From the NCBI GenBank assembly GCA_027924585.1, contig BSBM01000320.1, forward strand, positions 997,501 to 1,061,500: a DNA stretch of 64,000 nucleotides, in the 5' to 3' direction. The translations under genes were made by a program, and so were the position numbers. Source of the DNA: Larix kaempferi (Eukaryota > Streptophyta > Pinopsida > Pinales > Pinaceae). Within the stretch, counting starts at the first letter, position 1, and each line of letters opens with the position of its first letter. The notes under the pieces were generated by a model. The model made no database searches, had not been told where the DNA came from, and was given only the letters and a program-made list of their open reading frames with translations. Below are positions 36,515-48,254 of the stretch, one piece after another.

Positions 36515-37590
36515 AACTATTGGGAGAAGAGAGTGTTGATGTGCTTAGCGAATGAATTCATGGCTGAGGAAGAGAAGCAGTTGGGATGTTTCGCCATCAT
36601 TCTGAAAGGGTGAAGTGTCGAACAATCGAAGACGCAGAAATTTTCGATCAAAATCGAGAGGATGCTGAAGGAGTTCAAGGCCATCATGGCCGAAGAGACA
36701 CTGGCGGGATTTCCACCGATGAGAAGCATATATCATCAGATCAAATTGATTCCAAGGTCAAGTTTTCCAAACAAGGAACCACATAGAATGACTCGAACAG
36801 AAAGTGAGGAACTCAATCGATAGGTCCAAGAGTTGTTGGACAAAGGGTTGATCAGAGAAACACTAAGCCTGTGCACTATGCCAGTTGTACTAGCGCAAAA
36901 GAAAGGAGGAGAATGGAGGATGTGTACAGAATCCAGATCTATTAACAAGATCATGATCAAGTACATGTTTATATTTATGAGAATGGACGAATTGATCAAC
37001 TGCTTGAGTGGAGCTAGATATTTCACCAAGATCGACCTGAAGAGTGGATACCACCAGGTCAAGGTCAGAGGAGGCGATGAATGGAAGACATCCTTCAAGA
37101 CGAAGGAAGGACTGTATGAGTGGTTAGTCATTCCATTTGGATTGACTATTGCACCCAATACATTTATCGGGTTGATGAACGAGGTACTAAAGTTGTTCTT
37201 GGGAAAGTTCGTCATAGTGTATCTCGACGACATACTAATATTCAGTTGAACCAAGATAAAACATTTGGAACACCGTCGACAAGTATTACGGAACCTGCAA
37301 GAAGATAACTTGATTGTGAACCTACATAAATGTTTCTTCATGAAGGAAGAACTGGTATACTTGGGATTCGTAATCTTAGGTAAATGGTTGGTGATGGACC
37401 CAGAAAATGTAAAGGCTATATTGGAGTAGCCAGAACCGACAAGCATGAGAGAAGTGCATAGTTTTCATGGACTTTCTAGTTTTTACAGGAATTTCATATG
37501 AGGATTCAGTCGGATATGCGCATCGTTGATAGAGTGCATGAAGAAAGGGGAGTTTAGGTGGACAAAATATTCCCAGAAAGATTTCGACAA
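36515..37590 (+). pseudogene. Ty3/gypsy reverse transcriptase
   Basis: LDKGLIRETLS, then TKIDLKSGYHQV, PFGLTIAPNTFIGLMNEV and VIVYLDDILIFS (catalytic YLDD at about 37222) mark the palm and fingers. CFFMKEELVYLGFVI and HGLSSFYRNFI follow toward the connection region. Stops fall right after YLDDILIFS (about 37247), near 37428 and near 37499. The enzyme normally copies the element RNA to DNA. Confidence 0.85.
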
Positions 37591-37978
37591 GTTGAAATAG
37601 AAGGTGACATAGATCCCAGTTCTAACTCTCCCTGATTTCGACAAAGTTTTCCAAGTCATTTACGACACGAGTGGAATGGATATTGGTGCAGTGTTGATCC
37701 AAGAGGGATGACCAATTGCATTTTTCAGCGAGAAGTTAGATGAAGTGAAGCAAAAATATTTGGTCTATGCTATTGTGCAAGCATTGAAGAAGTGGAGGCA
37801 TTACTTACTACCCAAAGAGTTTGTGTTGTATACAGACCATCAAGTATTGAGGTACTTGAACCCTCAGTCGAAGTTGAATCGGTGGCACATGAAGTGGGTA
37901 GAATTCTTGCAAGGATATACTTTCATGTTGCGACATAAGTCGGGAAAGTTGAACAAGGTTTCCGACACGTTGAGTTGA
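37591..37978 (+). pseudogene. Ty3/gypsy RNase H
   Basis: Same frame as the reverse transcriptase. It reads PVLTLPDFDKVFQV, YDTSGMDIGAVLIQEG, then YAIVQALKKWRHYLL and YTDHQVLRYLN, ending KLNKVSDTLS. This is the typical RNase H domain that removes the RNA template. Stops near 37598, 37610 and 37709 break it. Confidence 0.85.
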
Positions 37979-37987
37979 CTAATTGCA

Positions 37988-39132
37988 TTGTTGAACACAA
38001 CAACAGCTCATGCGACAGGTATAGAGTCGATGAAGACAGAATATGAGACCGACGAGGATTTTGCGAAAGCATGGAAGGCTAGTCACGAACCATGGAGTTT
38101 CGACAGAACTCCATACTTGGATTATTTCATCCAAGAGGGATACTTGTTCAAGGGACAACAATTATGTATTCCCATAGGATTAGTGAGAGAAAACATAATC
38201 CGAGAATTGCATAGTGGTAGATTAGCAAGTCATTTTTGCATCCAAAAGACCAAGGCGTTGGTCGAAGAGAAGTATTATTGGTTGAAGAGAAGTAAGTGGG
38301 TCCGACAGTGTGGAATTTTCCATTTGGAAAAGGGTAGAAGTCAGAACAAGGGGCTATATGCACCATTTCCAGTGCCAAATGTCCCATGGGAGCACCTTAG
38401 CATGTATTTTGTGCCAGGATTTCCGAAGACACGGCAAGGGAGCGACTCAATATTTGTAGTAGTCAACAAATTTTTGAAGATGGCACACTTTATTCCGTAT
38501 TGGAAGACAAGTGATGCCACAATCATTGTTGTATTATTTTTCAAAGAGATAGTCAGATTGCATGGGTTGTCGAAGAGTATAACGTCGGACACAGATACCA
38601 AGTTTATGGGTCATTTCTGGAGAACCATGTGGAATAAACTGGACACAAAGTTGCAATTTTCTCGACATACCATCCGTAGGCCGATGGACAAAATGAGGTA
38701 GTGAATAGAAGTTTAGGAAACCTTCTGAGATGTTTAACGATAGACAGACCCAAGCAGTGGGAGAATGTGTTGGCGCAAGCAGAATTCGCCTACAACAATT
38801 TTGTGAATTGGTCGACAGGTATGAGTCCATTCCAGATTGTTCAAGGTCGAATCCCACATGGTGTGGTGGATTTAGTCGAAGTATCGACAGAAACTAGGAA
38901 AAGTGAAGATGCAGAGACATTTGCAGAGCACATGAAATAAGTGCATGAGAAGGTATGCAAACAAATTGAGAAGAGTAATGCGACATACAATTTGAGAGCC
39001 AACAAGAAGCAGAGCTACAATTGTTCAGTGACGAAGACTTATTCTAGGCACACTTAAGGAAGGAAAGGTTCCCGACAGGAACATACAACAGGTTGAAGTT
39101 GAAAAAGGTTGGACCATGTAAGATTCTGAGGA
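37988..39132 (+). pseudogene. Ty3/gypsy integrase and C-terminal linker
   Basis: The zinc-binding part (IIRELHSGRLASHFCI...CGIFHLEKG) has lost the last Cys of HHCC. The core has MYFVPGFPKTRQG where the first catalytic Asp should follow Met (Tyr instead), a preserved SDTDTKFMGHFW with the second Asp, and a corrupted region where QTDGQ..E is expected. The frame shifts at 38701 and continues as SLGNLLRCL to MSPFQIVQGRIPHG. Then comes the linker ending [17 protein letters not shown] near 39130. Confidence 0.85.
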
Positions 39133-40215
39133 GTCTTTGTTGGACCTTGACTAGAATCAAACAATTTTAGGGAGTCTCTGGTATTCCATGTTACTTACCT
39201 TATTATTGTACATCAAGTACCTAGTCATAGCAATGCTTTTGATTGGGGGAATACCCACTTCTACAAGGAGAAAAGGGTAGGTCATATTGCTCTTAATTTT
39301 GAGGTTATACATGATAAAAAAAATTGATTTTTCTCGATCTTTCTCCGGGATTCTCGAGAGATCCTAGAACCCCAAACTTCACTATTGTAAAATATAATGG
39401 GAGTGACGAGAGTTAAAAAAAAGAACTTCCTTTTATCACACATCACCATATTTATTGATTTACAATTGTTTTCTAGACAAAACAAAGTTTTCCACCCTCA
39501 ATTAATCATTTTCTCAATGCTATACTTCCAATTGAGCTTGTGATGGATATCAATTCTGAGATATTTATAAGAGGAGACTTCCTCCAAGTTGTTATTGTCA
39601 TAAAAAAATTTAGCAATGGTACATTGGACTTGATAATAATATATATAACCAAATTTAAATGATGAAAAAAGTTTTAAATAACTATTTGAAAATAAATAAT
39701 TAAACAAAAAACTAAAAATTTACAACATTGTACAGTTATTTTAGACCATTTGGACAAGCGAAAAGGGATATTGAGACACCCACTAATATTTCTACCTTTT
39801 TTTGCACCTTTTATTCTCACTCCCGACCAACTTACATAGTGCAATATAATATTAAAAGGGCCAAGGAAATCCCCATCGCCTGTTCAATTTTCTAGAGAAA
39901 GAGGGCCACCTTTGGGTAAGAACTAGGAAGAGGGATTGAAATTTGGTCAATATAATCAAATGGACAATAGTAAACTCTTTAATAAATGGTTTCCTATGAG
40001 CATTTATCTTTCGAATCCTTCCACATTATTTTGCATCTCATTAACTGAAATGAATCTTGACCAGTGAATTATTTATTGAGTTGATTACAAATCTTAGATA
40101 TATATCATTATAAATAATTCAATTATTTGCAACCTTCTACATATATCATGATGTATATATTATTAATTACATTATTTATACTAATCATTTCTAAGAAAAT
40201 ACATTATTCAATTGC
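39133..40215 (-). pseudogene. LINE reverse transcriptase remnant, copy 2
   Basis: On the minus strand, 39990-39720 is a degraded part (SYPKVALFL, KIEQAMGISLALL). 39707-39498 follows with NNNLEEVSSYKYLRIDIHHKL, then 39485-39282 (LENNCKSINMVMCDKRKF, VTPIIFYNSEVWGSRIS), and down to 39150 (SIAMTRYLMYNNK, RLPKI). These are the conserved thumb and post-RT segments of a widespread plant LINE. It is broken by frameshifts and stops, and abuts the truncated gypsy element at 39132. It is paralogous to 22700-24300. Confidence 0.8.
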
Positions 40216-40904
40216 TAGAAAATTTCCCTACAACATACAATTGCTTGGTTGGTAAAAAAGACAATTAACTTGAAAATTGCATAAAAAATAAATCTATCTT
40301 TATAATAAATTTCAAATCAATTTACCATATCATTTTTGACATTCATAATGTTTATATTTTACATTATCCATCCAATAATCCGTCCACCCAATTTAATAAC
40401 CCATCCAAAAGGAGAAAATTACCCACCCCTTAATAAATATTCATTTAAACTTCAAAAGGACAAGTTTGCATGGTAAATATTTTAAACTTTCTTCTAATTA
40501 TAATTATTGTAATCACTTTTTTTAATTAAAATAAAATACTATAAAATATGTAATATTAAATATTAGGAAATCATTTCCAACTAATAAAAATTAAAAAAAT
40601 CTTACAAATTTTAGAAAATACTCACCAATTTTATTAATTTAATATTCTTTACCAATTTTATTAATTTATTACTTTTAAATTATTTCAAACTTAGTAAATT
40701 ACAAATCTAATCAAATGCATCCAACCAAAAAATTCTAACTATTTAACATTTAAAATTTAAAATTTAGTTTATATATTTAACATTTAAAATTTAGTTTATG
40801 TATTTAACTTGTCGAACATAATTTATATATAAAACTATGAGTAAGTTTTATCGAGACATATAAACATAAAATAATTACATTCAATTCTTTCTAGCTTGCT
40901 ACAT
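40216..40904. other. AT-rich sequence, no gene
   Basis: Contains short local duplications of 'atttaacatttaaaattta' near 40740-40800. Nothing else was recognised. Confidence 0.4.
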
Positions 40905-41066
40905 TTATTACATATATACGAGGCACCTACTAAAAAGCTATATTAGTTTTCCACTTATTTCATTTAAGGAATTCTATATTTGGGTTATTACATATATACG
41001 AGGCACCTAATAAAAAGCTATATTAGTTTTCCACTTATTTCATTTAAGGAATTCTATATTTGGGTT
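40905..41066. repeat. 80-bp perfect-like tandem duplication
   Basis: Two units of 80 bp ('tacatatatacgaggcacct' at about 40909 and 40989), nearly identical ('cctactaaaaag' against 'cctaataaaaag'). Confidence 0.85.
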
Positions 41067-41199
41067 GTATGTGGCATTTAATCGATCACACGTGTATATT
41101 TATTATTTTTAAACAAATAAATAACTGTGTTAAAAGAAGTTATATTATAATTATATTAGTATTTTTGCACAAGTATAATTAGTAAGTATTTTATAAAGA

Positions 41200-41790
41200 T
41201 TGTTTATGAAAATTCAAGTTTGAAATGGACTTCAACTTAATAAACTTGTCAAAATAGATTTAATTATTTCGTATGGTGTTTTTTTAAAATTTATTTCTAT
41301 ACATTATATAAAAAATGGAGTAAAGTAAAATTTTGAGAAACTAATATTGATAAGTTGAAATCTTTAAAAGGATAGGAGGACATTAATATCAACATGATTG
41401 TAATAGTTTTATTTTCTTTCTTAGTTGTTCTTTTTCAATAATTATTAGGGAATTTCAAAAGTATCCCTCAGTGTTTATAAAAAGATGTCTATTTATAATT
41501 AATAGTGTTGAAATTAAGATTATGATTATAAATAAATTTAAGAAAATAATTTATTATCCAATTTTATATAATAATGAAATATTTAAAGAAGTTAAACTTT
41601 ACAAATATTTAGGTAGAGATTTCAATTCCCATTTAAAATTAACAAAGATTAAGATAAATAAATCTAAGAAAATAATTTATTATCCAATTTTATATGATAA
41701 TGACACTCTTGAATAAGTTAAATTTTACAAATATTTAGATATAGATTTCAATTTCGATTTACAAATCATACTAAATTCATCTAAAAATAT
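41200..41790 (+). repeat. Family A segment with tandem reverse-transcriptase-like module
   Basis: The plus-strand frame 41471-41716 reads IKIMIINKFKKIIYYPILY, EVKLYKYLGRDFNSHLK, and then restarts as KIKINKSKKIIYYPILYDND. After a stop it continues as KFYKYLDIDFNF. The two units are 126 bp (42 codons) apart. The EV..YKYLG.D segment matches the thumb-side motif of LINE reverse transcriptases, seen independently at 39600 as EEVSSYKYLRIDI. The repeats at 3060-3350 and 25080-25290 carry the same module in more decayed form. Confidence 0.55.
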
Positions 41791-41859
41791 ATCCCGTGAA
41801 GGATCCTCCATCACACCATGGAAAGTATACCTACAATGAGTGCATTGATGCGGTAATGC

Positions 41860-43800
41860 TCAGCTCTGGGAAGAATCCTTTCCTTTGATGCTTATCATGG
41901 AAGGTCCATGATTAGTGGGGTCGGAAGGAGGTACACTTGAGGGTACTCCATATTTCTCTGATGGGTCATTCCTGGATGATACCAATAATGCATTATGCTT
42001 CAATACACTATGCGTAAGATGTGATATGGTAGTGGCAGTGTCAGCCAGGCAATATAGACGTTGAGGTGTTTCGGTGGGGTTAGGCATACACCTAGGATTA
42101 GATGGAACTCTCATTGGAACATTCCTAGTTGTTGGTTGATCTTTGGAAGAGCCAAGACCAACCCCTTGAAACTTACCAATGGAAAATAGTTCACGTGAAG
42201 ACCTAACATGAACTCAAATTATAGTTTCCAAATAAAATGTAATGGAACCTCCTCAATTTTGCAAGGAGGTTTGTTTAAAATCATGAACCAACAACTTATC
42301 GAATTTTATTTCCATGGATTTGTGGACCAATTCATGCAAACATGTCTCTTGTGTGGATCAGGGGGTTGGTTGATTCTGGGATCAATGAAAAATCTAACAA
42401 TAGTTTGTTTTGAAATTTTCAAATATTTGATTTGTTCTTTATTGAGACCAATGGAATAGAACTTTCTCATACTAGCCATATATTAAAAAATGCTCAGCAA
42501 TTGACTATGGGCATGGTCAAAAGAGGCAATGATTCTTTGATTAAATGTGGCTAAGGATACTTTTGATGGTTTTGTTGTAGTTCTGAGATTTTGAACCAAG
42601 CTTCTTAAGTGTTGGTTAATTTGGGGTTCGAGGTTTTTGCCATTGTAATAAAATATAGACAATCTTCATGTAAAAAAAAATTCTTTAATTATGATTCTTT
42701 TAATTTTATTTTTTTATTTAATCACAAAAATATAAAAGAAACTTAAGAAATTGTTGAAGGATTACTTGGAGGGAGGAGTGGGAATCTTCTTCGGTGGTGA
42801 AGATTCATTTGCATTCCAACTTCAATCGCTAATCACCATGGGAATCCATGGAAATGGGGAGAAATGAGGAAGAAATGGCCCGTGGGACTTTTCTTGGGTA
42901 CATAGAGGAACACATGCATTTTAGGAGCACGTGCACATTCCTAAAATGTGTGCTTGTTCCTACCATCCACATGTTTGCTTGTGTGGATATTCAACAATTG
43001 TCAAACCAAGAACGTCTACACATTTTTGTTAACGTGTATGTGTTTCTAAATGTTACGGCTAACGAACTCTTGTTGCAACGAAAGTATGTACGATCTTTGT
43101 GAAGGAACGCACACACCAATTTAGTGTTTGCCTTGGACATGACCTTAAAATTAGATTATTGTTATTAAGTATAGAATAAGTGGGACTAATGGTTAATAAT
43201 ATGAGTTTTCCTTAAAATTAGATTAATATTAAGTATAGACTTAGTGGGTCTAATGGTTTAGAACATGTGTTTTTCTCTATAAAGTAATATGTCAAATTAA
43301 AAAGATCATTGTCATTATTATTATTATTATATTATTATTATATATCATTTCATCAACTTTGACTCATTATAAAGTTGAAAAAAATAATTTTATGTATTAT
43401 GTTTTTTAAATATTAAATTAATATATAAAAATTATTAAACATTTTAATTAAAAAAAACTCAAAACAATTTAAAAACGTTCCCATTGCAAATGCTATATTC
43501 TACGTTTATAAAATATTTGTATTTTCTTTAGATATGCTGAAGTTTACATCTAAAATAAATCCATTCGAACAAATTGTTTCGATGCATTTTAGGTTTTCAT
43601 CTATACTTCCATTTTTATTTAAAAATAATTATTTTCCATCGAGTCTTCAACTTAATAAAGTTGTCTATATACATTTAATTATTTGGTATGTTGTTTTTTT
43701 TTTAATTTATTTCTAAATATTATATAGAAAAATTATTTGGTATGTTTTTTTTAATGTTTATTTTTATAAATTATGTAAAAAAAAGTATATTATATTTTTT
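41860..43800. repeat. AT-rich dispersed repeat family A, copy 2
   Basis: Corresponds to about 1200-2850: 'taagatgtgatat', 'gttgaggtgtttc', 'aaaaatctaacaatagtttg', 'tggaaatggggagaaatga', 'gcacgtgcacatt', then the AT-rich 3' part. Here the reverse-transcriptase-like segment (41200-41790) precedes this part, whereas in copy 1 it follows, as if family units were once arranged in tandem. Confidence 0.65.
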
Positions 43801-45133
43801 TTTTATAAAAGTAGTATCCCAAAAGTATTACCTTTATGTAAATAAATAATAAATATGCATGTAAATATGTTTTGAGACTTGGACCTATGAATGATGCGAG
43901 GTATCATGGACAAATAACACATTATGAGATTAAAGTGGTTTATTATTTCTTAAATGTTCTACCTACTTGCTATGGAACTACTTGTTAAATGAGGGACCAA
44001 GTTCACTAGGGAATTAGAAATAGAGAGTAATTAAAATTTAAAAAGAGAAAAGATAAACAAGATAAGAGAAATAATAATTTTGATTTTCAAGAATTGTGAG
44101 AAAAATAAAATGAACCCTAAATACTCTTTCTTGAAAGCAAGAACAGATAAAAGGGAAAAGAATTAAAGGGAGAGGCTTCTCTTTACTTATTTTTCTCTTA
44201 ATAATTTTATGAGCTGCTAACATCTTTTCTTGAAGCCAAAATGGAGAGAAAAGCCATATCTGGAAATGAAGTAAGAAGAGGGAAAATGAATTGTAGATAA
44301 GGGATACTGTAGAGGTAGGTCTTCCCATTGACATAGTACATGTCTAGTCTGGTTTCCTATTGAGATCAGTGATTTTTGGTCCAAGTAGAGGTCTTGGAGT
44401 GTGCACTCCTTAAACAAAAAGAGGAATTATTTCCATGAACTAGAGAACTGATTAAAGAGATCCTATTGGCAAGTCTACATTAAAGAAGAGTACACACAGA
44501 AAAATACCCATAGGTTCTAGTTTCTTAGTGAGCTTGGTCTGGCTCAAAGGTGATTATCTGCTCAAGTTGAGAGTTTACAAAAAGCAATAGTAATCTATGG
44601 CAGGGTGGAACATGGCAGTTCCATAGCAAGTTGGCATAAACAAGGAATTCAGATAAGTTGCTTAAGGTTTTATGTTCATGCTCATTTATTATTGTGTTAT
44701 TTGATTAATGGATGCCTAAGCTAAGAGTTTAAAAAAATGATCTATATTTTCCATTCTAGGTTGAGAGTTGTTTTTATTGAAATTACTTAGGGTTTGATGT
44801 ATTTAAGAAAGTAGTTTTGTTTATTTCTCATGAATGTATAAGCTTGTTTATATGAATTAAACTTAAACTTAGTACAACCTAGTCATTTTATTTAGGATAT
44901 TGTTGTATATTAGTGTTATATTCTTAATGAGTTTTTATGATCAAATTGTAATGAAAAACTTAGAGTAAAACTGATTAATTTATCCGATATTATTATTTGT
45001 TTATATAATCTTTTTATGAATATGTTATTTATATTTTTATTAAATTTTTATGACAATTATGTATTATTAAACCAAAACACAATGTCTCTATAATTTAAGC
45101 AAACAATATAGTCTAATTTTATAATAAATAGAT

Positions 45134-45164
<31 letters not shown>

Positions 45165-46704
45165 GAGAAAGCTCCTAGTGTAAATCCAAATCACGATGGA
45201 TCGTTGGTGGATCCCATACAGTATCCTCGCATCCATGTTCACGAAATGATGAGGATTACTTACACAATAAATATGCTAAACATACCATATAACAAAATAT
45301 TCTTAAAAATGGAGTGATCATGTTCATTATGGGAGCAAACAACTTAACCATTAAGCAAATATATATTTAAAAAAAATATATGTCTCATGCGACATGAGGT
45401 CGATACCTCTAAACAAATACATAGTGCTTGAAAATAAAAAATAAACTCTGTATAAAAGGATAGCGAGCTTCTTCATCAAACAATGAGATATATTATATGA
45501 TAAACAAATACACGTGATCTATGAGATACGAGGTTGAAACCTCTATTCACACATTCTGTTTATAAACATAGGTAAAACGAACTCTGTGTAATATAAAGGA
45601 GACGTTACATAATCATTGCAAATAAATAGGTTTAATCAATGGAAAGCACAATTTGTTGTACAATATAAATAAATAAACGGAGATGGAATGATCAGCAAGG
45701 ATTTCAATGTATCCATATTAACAATTATAAAAGGATTGAGAATAACATTTTATAATATCCATCAATATGAAATAATTTATATGCTCAGATCTCGGAGACT
45801 ATAGCCATTGGAGGGAAATGGCTTCATAGCTCATATCTTGAGCCATAAAACATTGATTCTACAATTTACATAGTAAATAAAAGAAAATGACAATTACAGA
45901 ATGCAAGATATATGCACAGGAGCTAAGGGATGGAAAACTAAATTTCCCTTTACTTATGGAGTGTATAGGGATGCAAACCCTTAATATAAAATCGAACCTA
46001 ATAGCATTTGCTTGAAAGTGACAGATTATGAATAACTTCAACGAAAGACCAGATTTAAACAATTATAAAGAACAATAAGAGTGGCAACAAAATCCCAGCT
46101 TTCTCGAAAATGGAAGAAGAAATAAGGTATGCTTGTAATAAACGTTAAACATAGATAATCTTGTATGAATTTACAAACCATGAAAATATAAATGCATAAG
46201 GACTCCAGAAACCAAAATGGGGTATAGAAACCCTGTATCTGATTTATTGAGCAATAATATCAAAAGATTACAAAAATCGAGAGCCCAAGCTCTATAGAGT
46301 TGTGTACAAGACTTCATTAACACAATTATGTGAGTCTTCCATTTTTGGAACCAAGAGAGGGAGGATTACCCTGACCACTCCCTTCTTGTCCCCTCGATTC
46401 ACCTAAGCTTTATGCCTCGAGGAATCAATACTTGCAATACATAAGGGGGGAATATGTTATTACAAATATACGAACAACAAATATATTATGAACAAATACT
46501 GTAATAAGAAACATGTATACAACATAATACCTTGCACAGATTGGGAAGAGAGTATCATAGCTCGACGAGAGCCCATATCCAAACGACGAACTGATAATAC
46601 CTTTGTGAAATTGTGTATGGTTTGGCACATTAAACAACTTTTGAAGCGAGGGTTACCCTGTAGAAAGCTTGAACCCTGTGCGATATGATCCGTCAATTAG
46701 ATGC
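43801..46704. other. AT-rich sequence, no gene recognised
   Basis: A (TA)n run lies at 45126-45158. Two similar phrases ('gacatgaggtcgatacctc' near 45390 and 'gatacgaggttgaaacctc' near 45525) resemble a polymerase III B-box, but no correctly ordered A-box was found. Short minus-strand frames at 44038-44417 have no recognised product. Confidence 0.4.
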
Positions 46705-47576
46705 TGAGAGTGCATGCAGCATTGGACAAATACCATTCCTGGGCGTCTTCAACTTTCCATAGGGAAATGTGTGGGAGAATGCATCGAATGTGGGGGGAAG
46801 GAGCACAACCCTTGCGAAGGAGTAGCTGGGCGTACAGGTCTGCTAATGAATAGCAGGGCGGAGGAGTAGTTGGGCGAATGAGGGATCACGTAGTATGCTA
46901 GGCGTTTTAGGGTTGAGGATGCGATGAGATGGAGAGGCGAGTGAGGTGTACGTGAAGGGAAATGGGCGTGAGAGTAGGCCAGGCGTGATTTGTTGGGTAG
47001 AGAATTAAGTGGTTCGTGTGAGCATTCGAGAGTGGATGGGAGTGCAGGCCCAAAAAGGGGGCTGCGTGCAATACATGGGCGTGATGCTGGACCGTGATAG
47101 GCGCAGATGGAAGGGATCCTGCCCCAAACGAATGCGTGATTGATGAAAAATGGAGGCGCAGGTTGAGTGGGCAGAAATGGTGGGGGAATGTGCAGGTGAA
47201 AAGAATTGGACGGTGCTGAGCATGAGTGATGCAGAAGACAATGTGAGCTGGGCGTGACTGAAGAGGGGAAGCAGTGAGGTTGGAGTATGAAGACGAGGGG
47301 CAGACTGAGTGGGAAGTCTGCAGAACCAGAGCGTCGAGATGGGGTTGAACGCACAGAGAAGTAAACTCTTCAAGCATAAAACCTAATATGTAAAAGACAA
47401 GAATTACCTTCTCTCAAATGAGCCCAGCTTTGTATTAGATGGCAGGTCCTTTTATAAACAAAATGACCTAACTTATTTACTTAATTATGTTCTAATACAA
47501 TTAACACACTTAACTAATTTTATTATTACTCATGTCCACTATGGGTTGCAAAGAAGGCTGGTTTCTTTGTGGCCCA
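46705..47576 (-). repeat. 3' LTR of the minus-strand gypsy element
   Basis: 872 bp, starting TGGGCCACAAAG and ending GCACTCTCA on the minus strand. It is preceded on that strand by a purine-rich stretch (ACAAGGAGGAAT) that fits a polypurine tract. It contains a TATA-like box and matches the copies at 49856-50694 and 50695-51200. Confidence 0.8.
47449..47458 (-). promoter_or_regulatory. LTR TATA box
   Basis: TTATAAAAGG on the minus strand, about 120 bp into the LTR and conserved in all three LTR copies (also 50599-50608 and 51072-51081). The position suits the core promoter of the element transcript. Activity is inferred only. Confidence 0.5.
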
Positions 47577-48254
47577 ATTCCTCCTTGTTTAGATCTAGAA
47601 GTTTGTTTAGATCTAGAAGTGTCCCTGCTTCCATGAGAAGATGAGGGAACCGAATTTGCATGATTTCAGATGTCATCCATTTTGCTTGAGCTGGAGTCTA
47701 TCCAAAGGAAGTTGGAAGTCCGGAATATTGTCCACGGGATGGGTAATTGTGACTGGTTCATCCAATAATGGAGGCTCGAATAATTTCAAATGATTGACAT
47801 TGATGACATTGTGTATGCCGAGCTGAGGAGGGAGGTCCGATCGATAGGCATTCTCCCCAATCTTTTCCAGAATAGTGTAAGCGCCATATCAAAGAGGATG
47901 AAGTTTATGATGCTGTCCTTTGAAGCGTTTTTTGTCCAAATGTAACCAGACGTGGTCTCCTAGTTGAAAGGAAATGGCTGTCCTATGTTTGTCATGTTTG
48001 AACTTTGCGCGTGCTTGAGCTGCTTTGAGCGCCTATGTGACCTGAGTGTGGCGATGTGCAATTTGCTGAAGAAATCTTTGAGTTGAGTATTGTTCTTTTT
48101 GTTGATGATCTGTACCATGGGGTTCCAATGTGAGGGGAAGCTCAGCTAGAGAGGCTAGTTGGAATCCTAAGAATACTTCAAAAGGAGAAAAACCGGTAGC
48201 CGAATGTGTTGCCCTGTTGTAGCTATGTTGGAGGATATGTAAATAATTATCCCA
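47577..48254 (-). pseudogene. Ty3/gypsy integrase C-terminal region and linker
   Basis: The minus strand continues from the integrase after one stop. It reads YLHILQHSYNRATHSATGFS, then FEVFLG, HDKHRTAISFQLGDHVWLHL, GAYTILEKIGENAYR and INVNHLKLFEPP, the expected order for the integrase C-terminus and GPY/F-type region. Stops interrupt it at about 48020 and 47890. No clear chromodomain is seen. Confidence 0.75.

Larger units (their letters stand above)
33753..39132 (+). mobile_element. Decayed Ty3/gypsy retrotransposon, 3' truncated
   Basis: The plus-strand order is candidate 5' LTR, primer-binding site region, gag, zinc knuckle, protease, reverse transcriptase, RNase H, integrase and linker, which is the Ty3/gypsy gene order. 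The frame from 35684 to 38701 is a single one broken only by stop codons; gag and the integrase C-terminus lie in other frames. The element stops at about 39132 within the post-integrase linker ([20 protein letters not shown]), where LINE sequence begins, so the 3' LTR is lost. The word GTCGA/TCGAC is strikingly frequent throughout. The element is inactive. Confidence 0.85.

Noticed and set aside
45340-45560. Possible tRNA-derived SINE (B-box-like 'ggtcgatacc' and 'ggttgaaacc')
   Set aside because: No A-box in the correct order and strand, and no defined ends.
46749-47377. Open frames of 122-201 codons inside the LTR, repeated at 50057-50518 and 50661-50997
   Set aside because: Several overlapping frames are open at once and Pro/Ser/His-rich, as expected from a CCT/CAC-rich LTR. 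Noted as a finding only for the fusion to reverse transcriptase.
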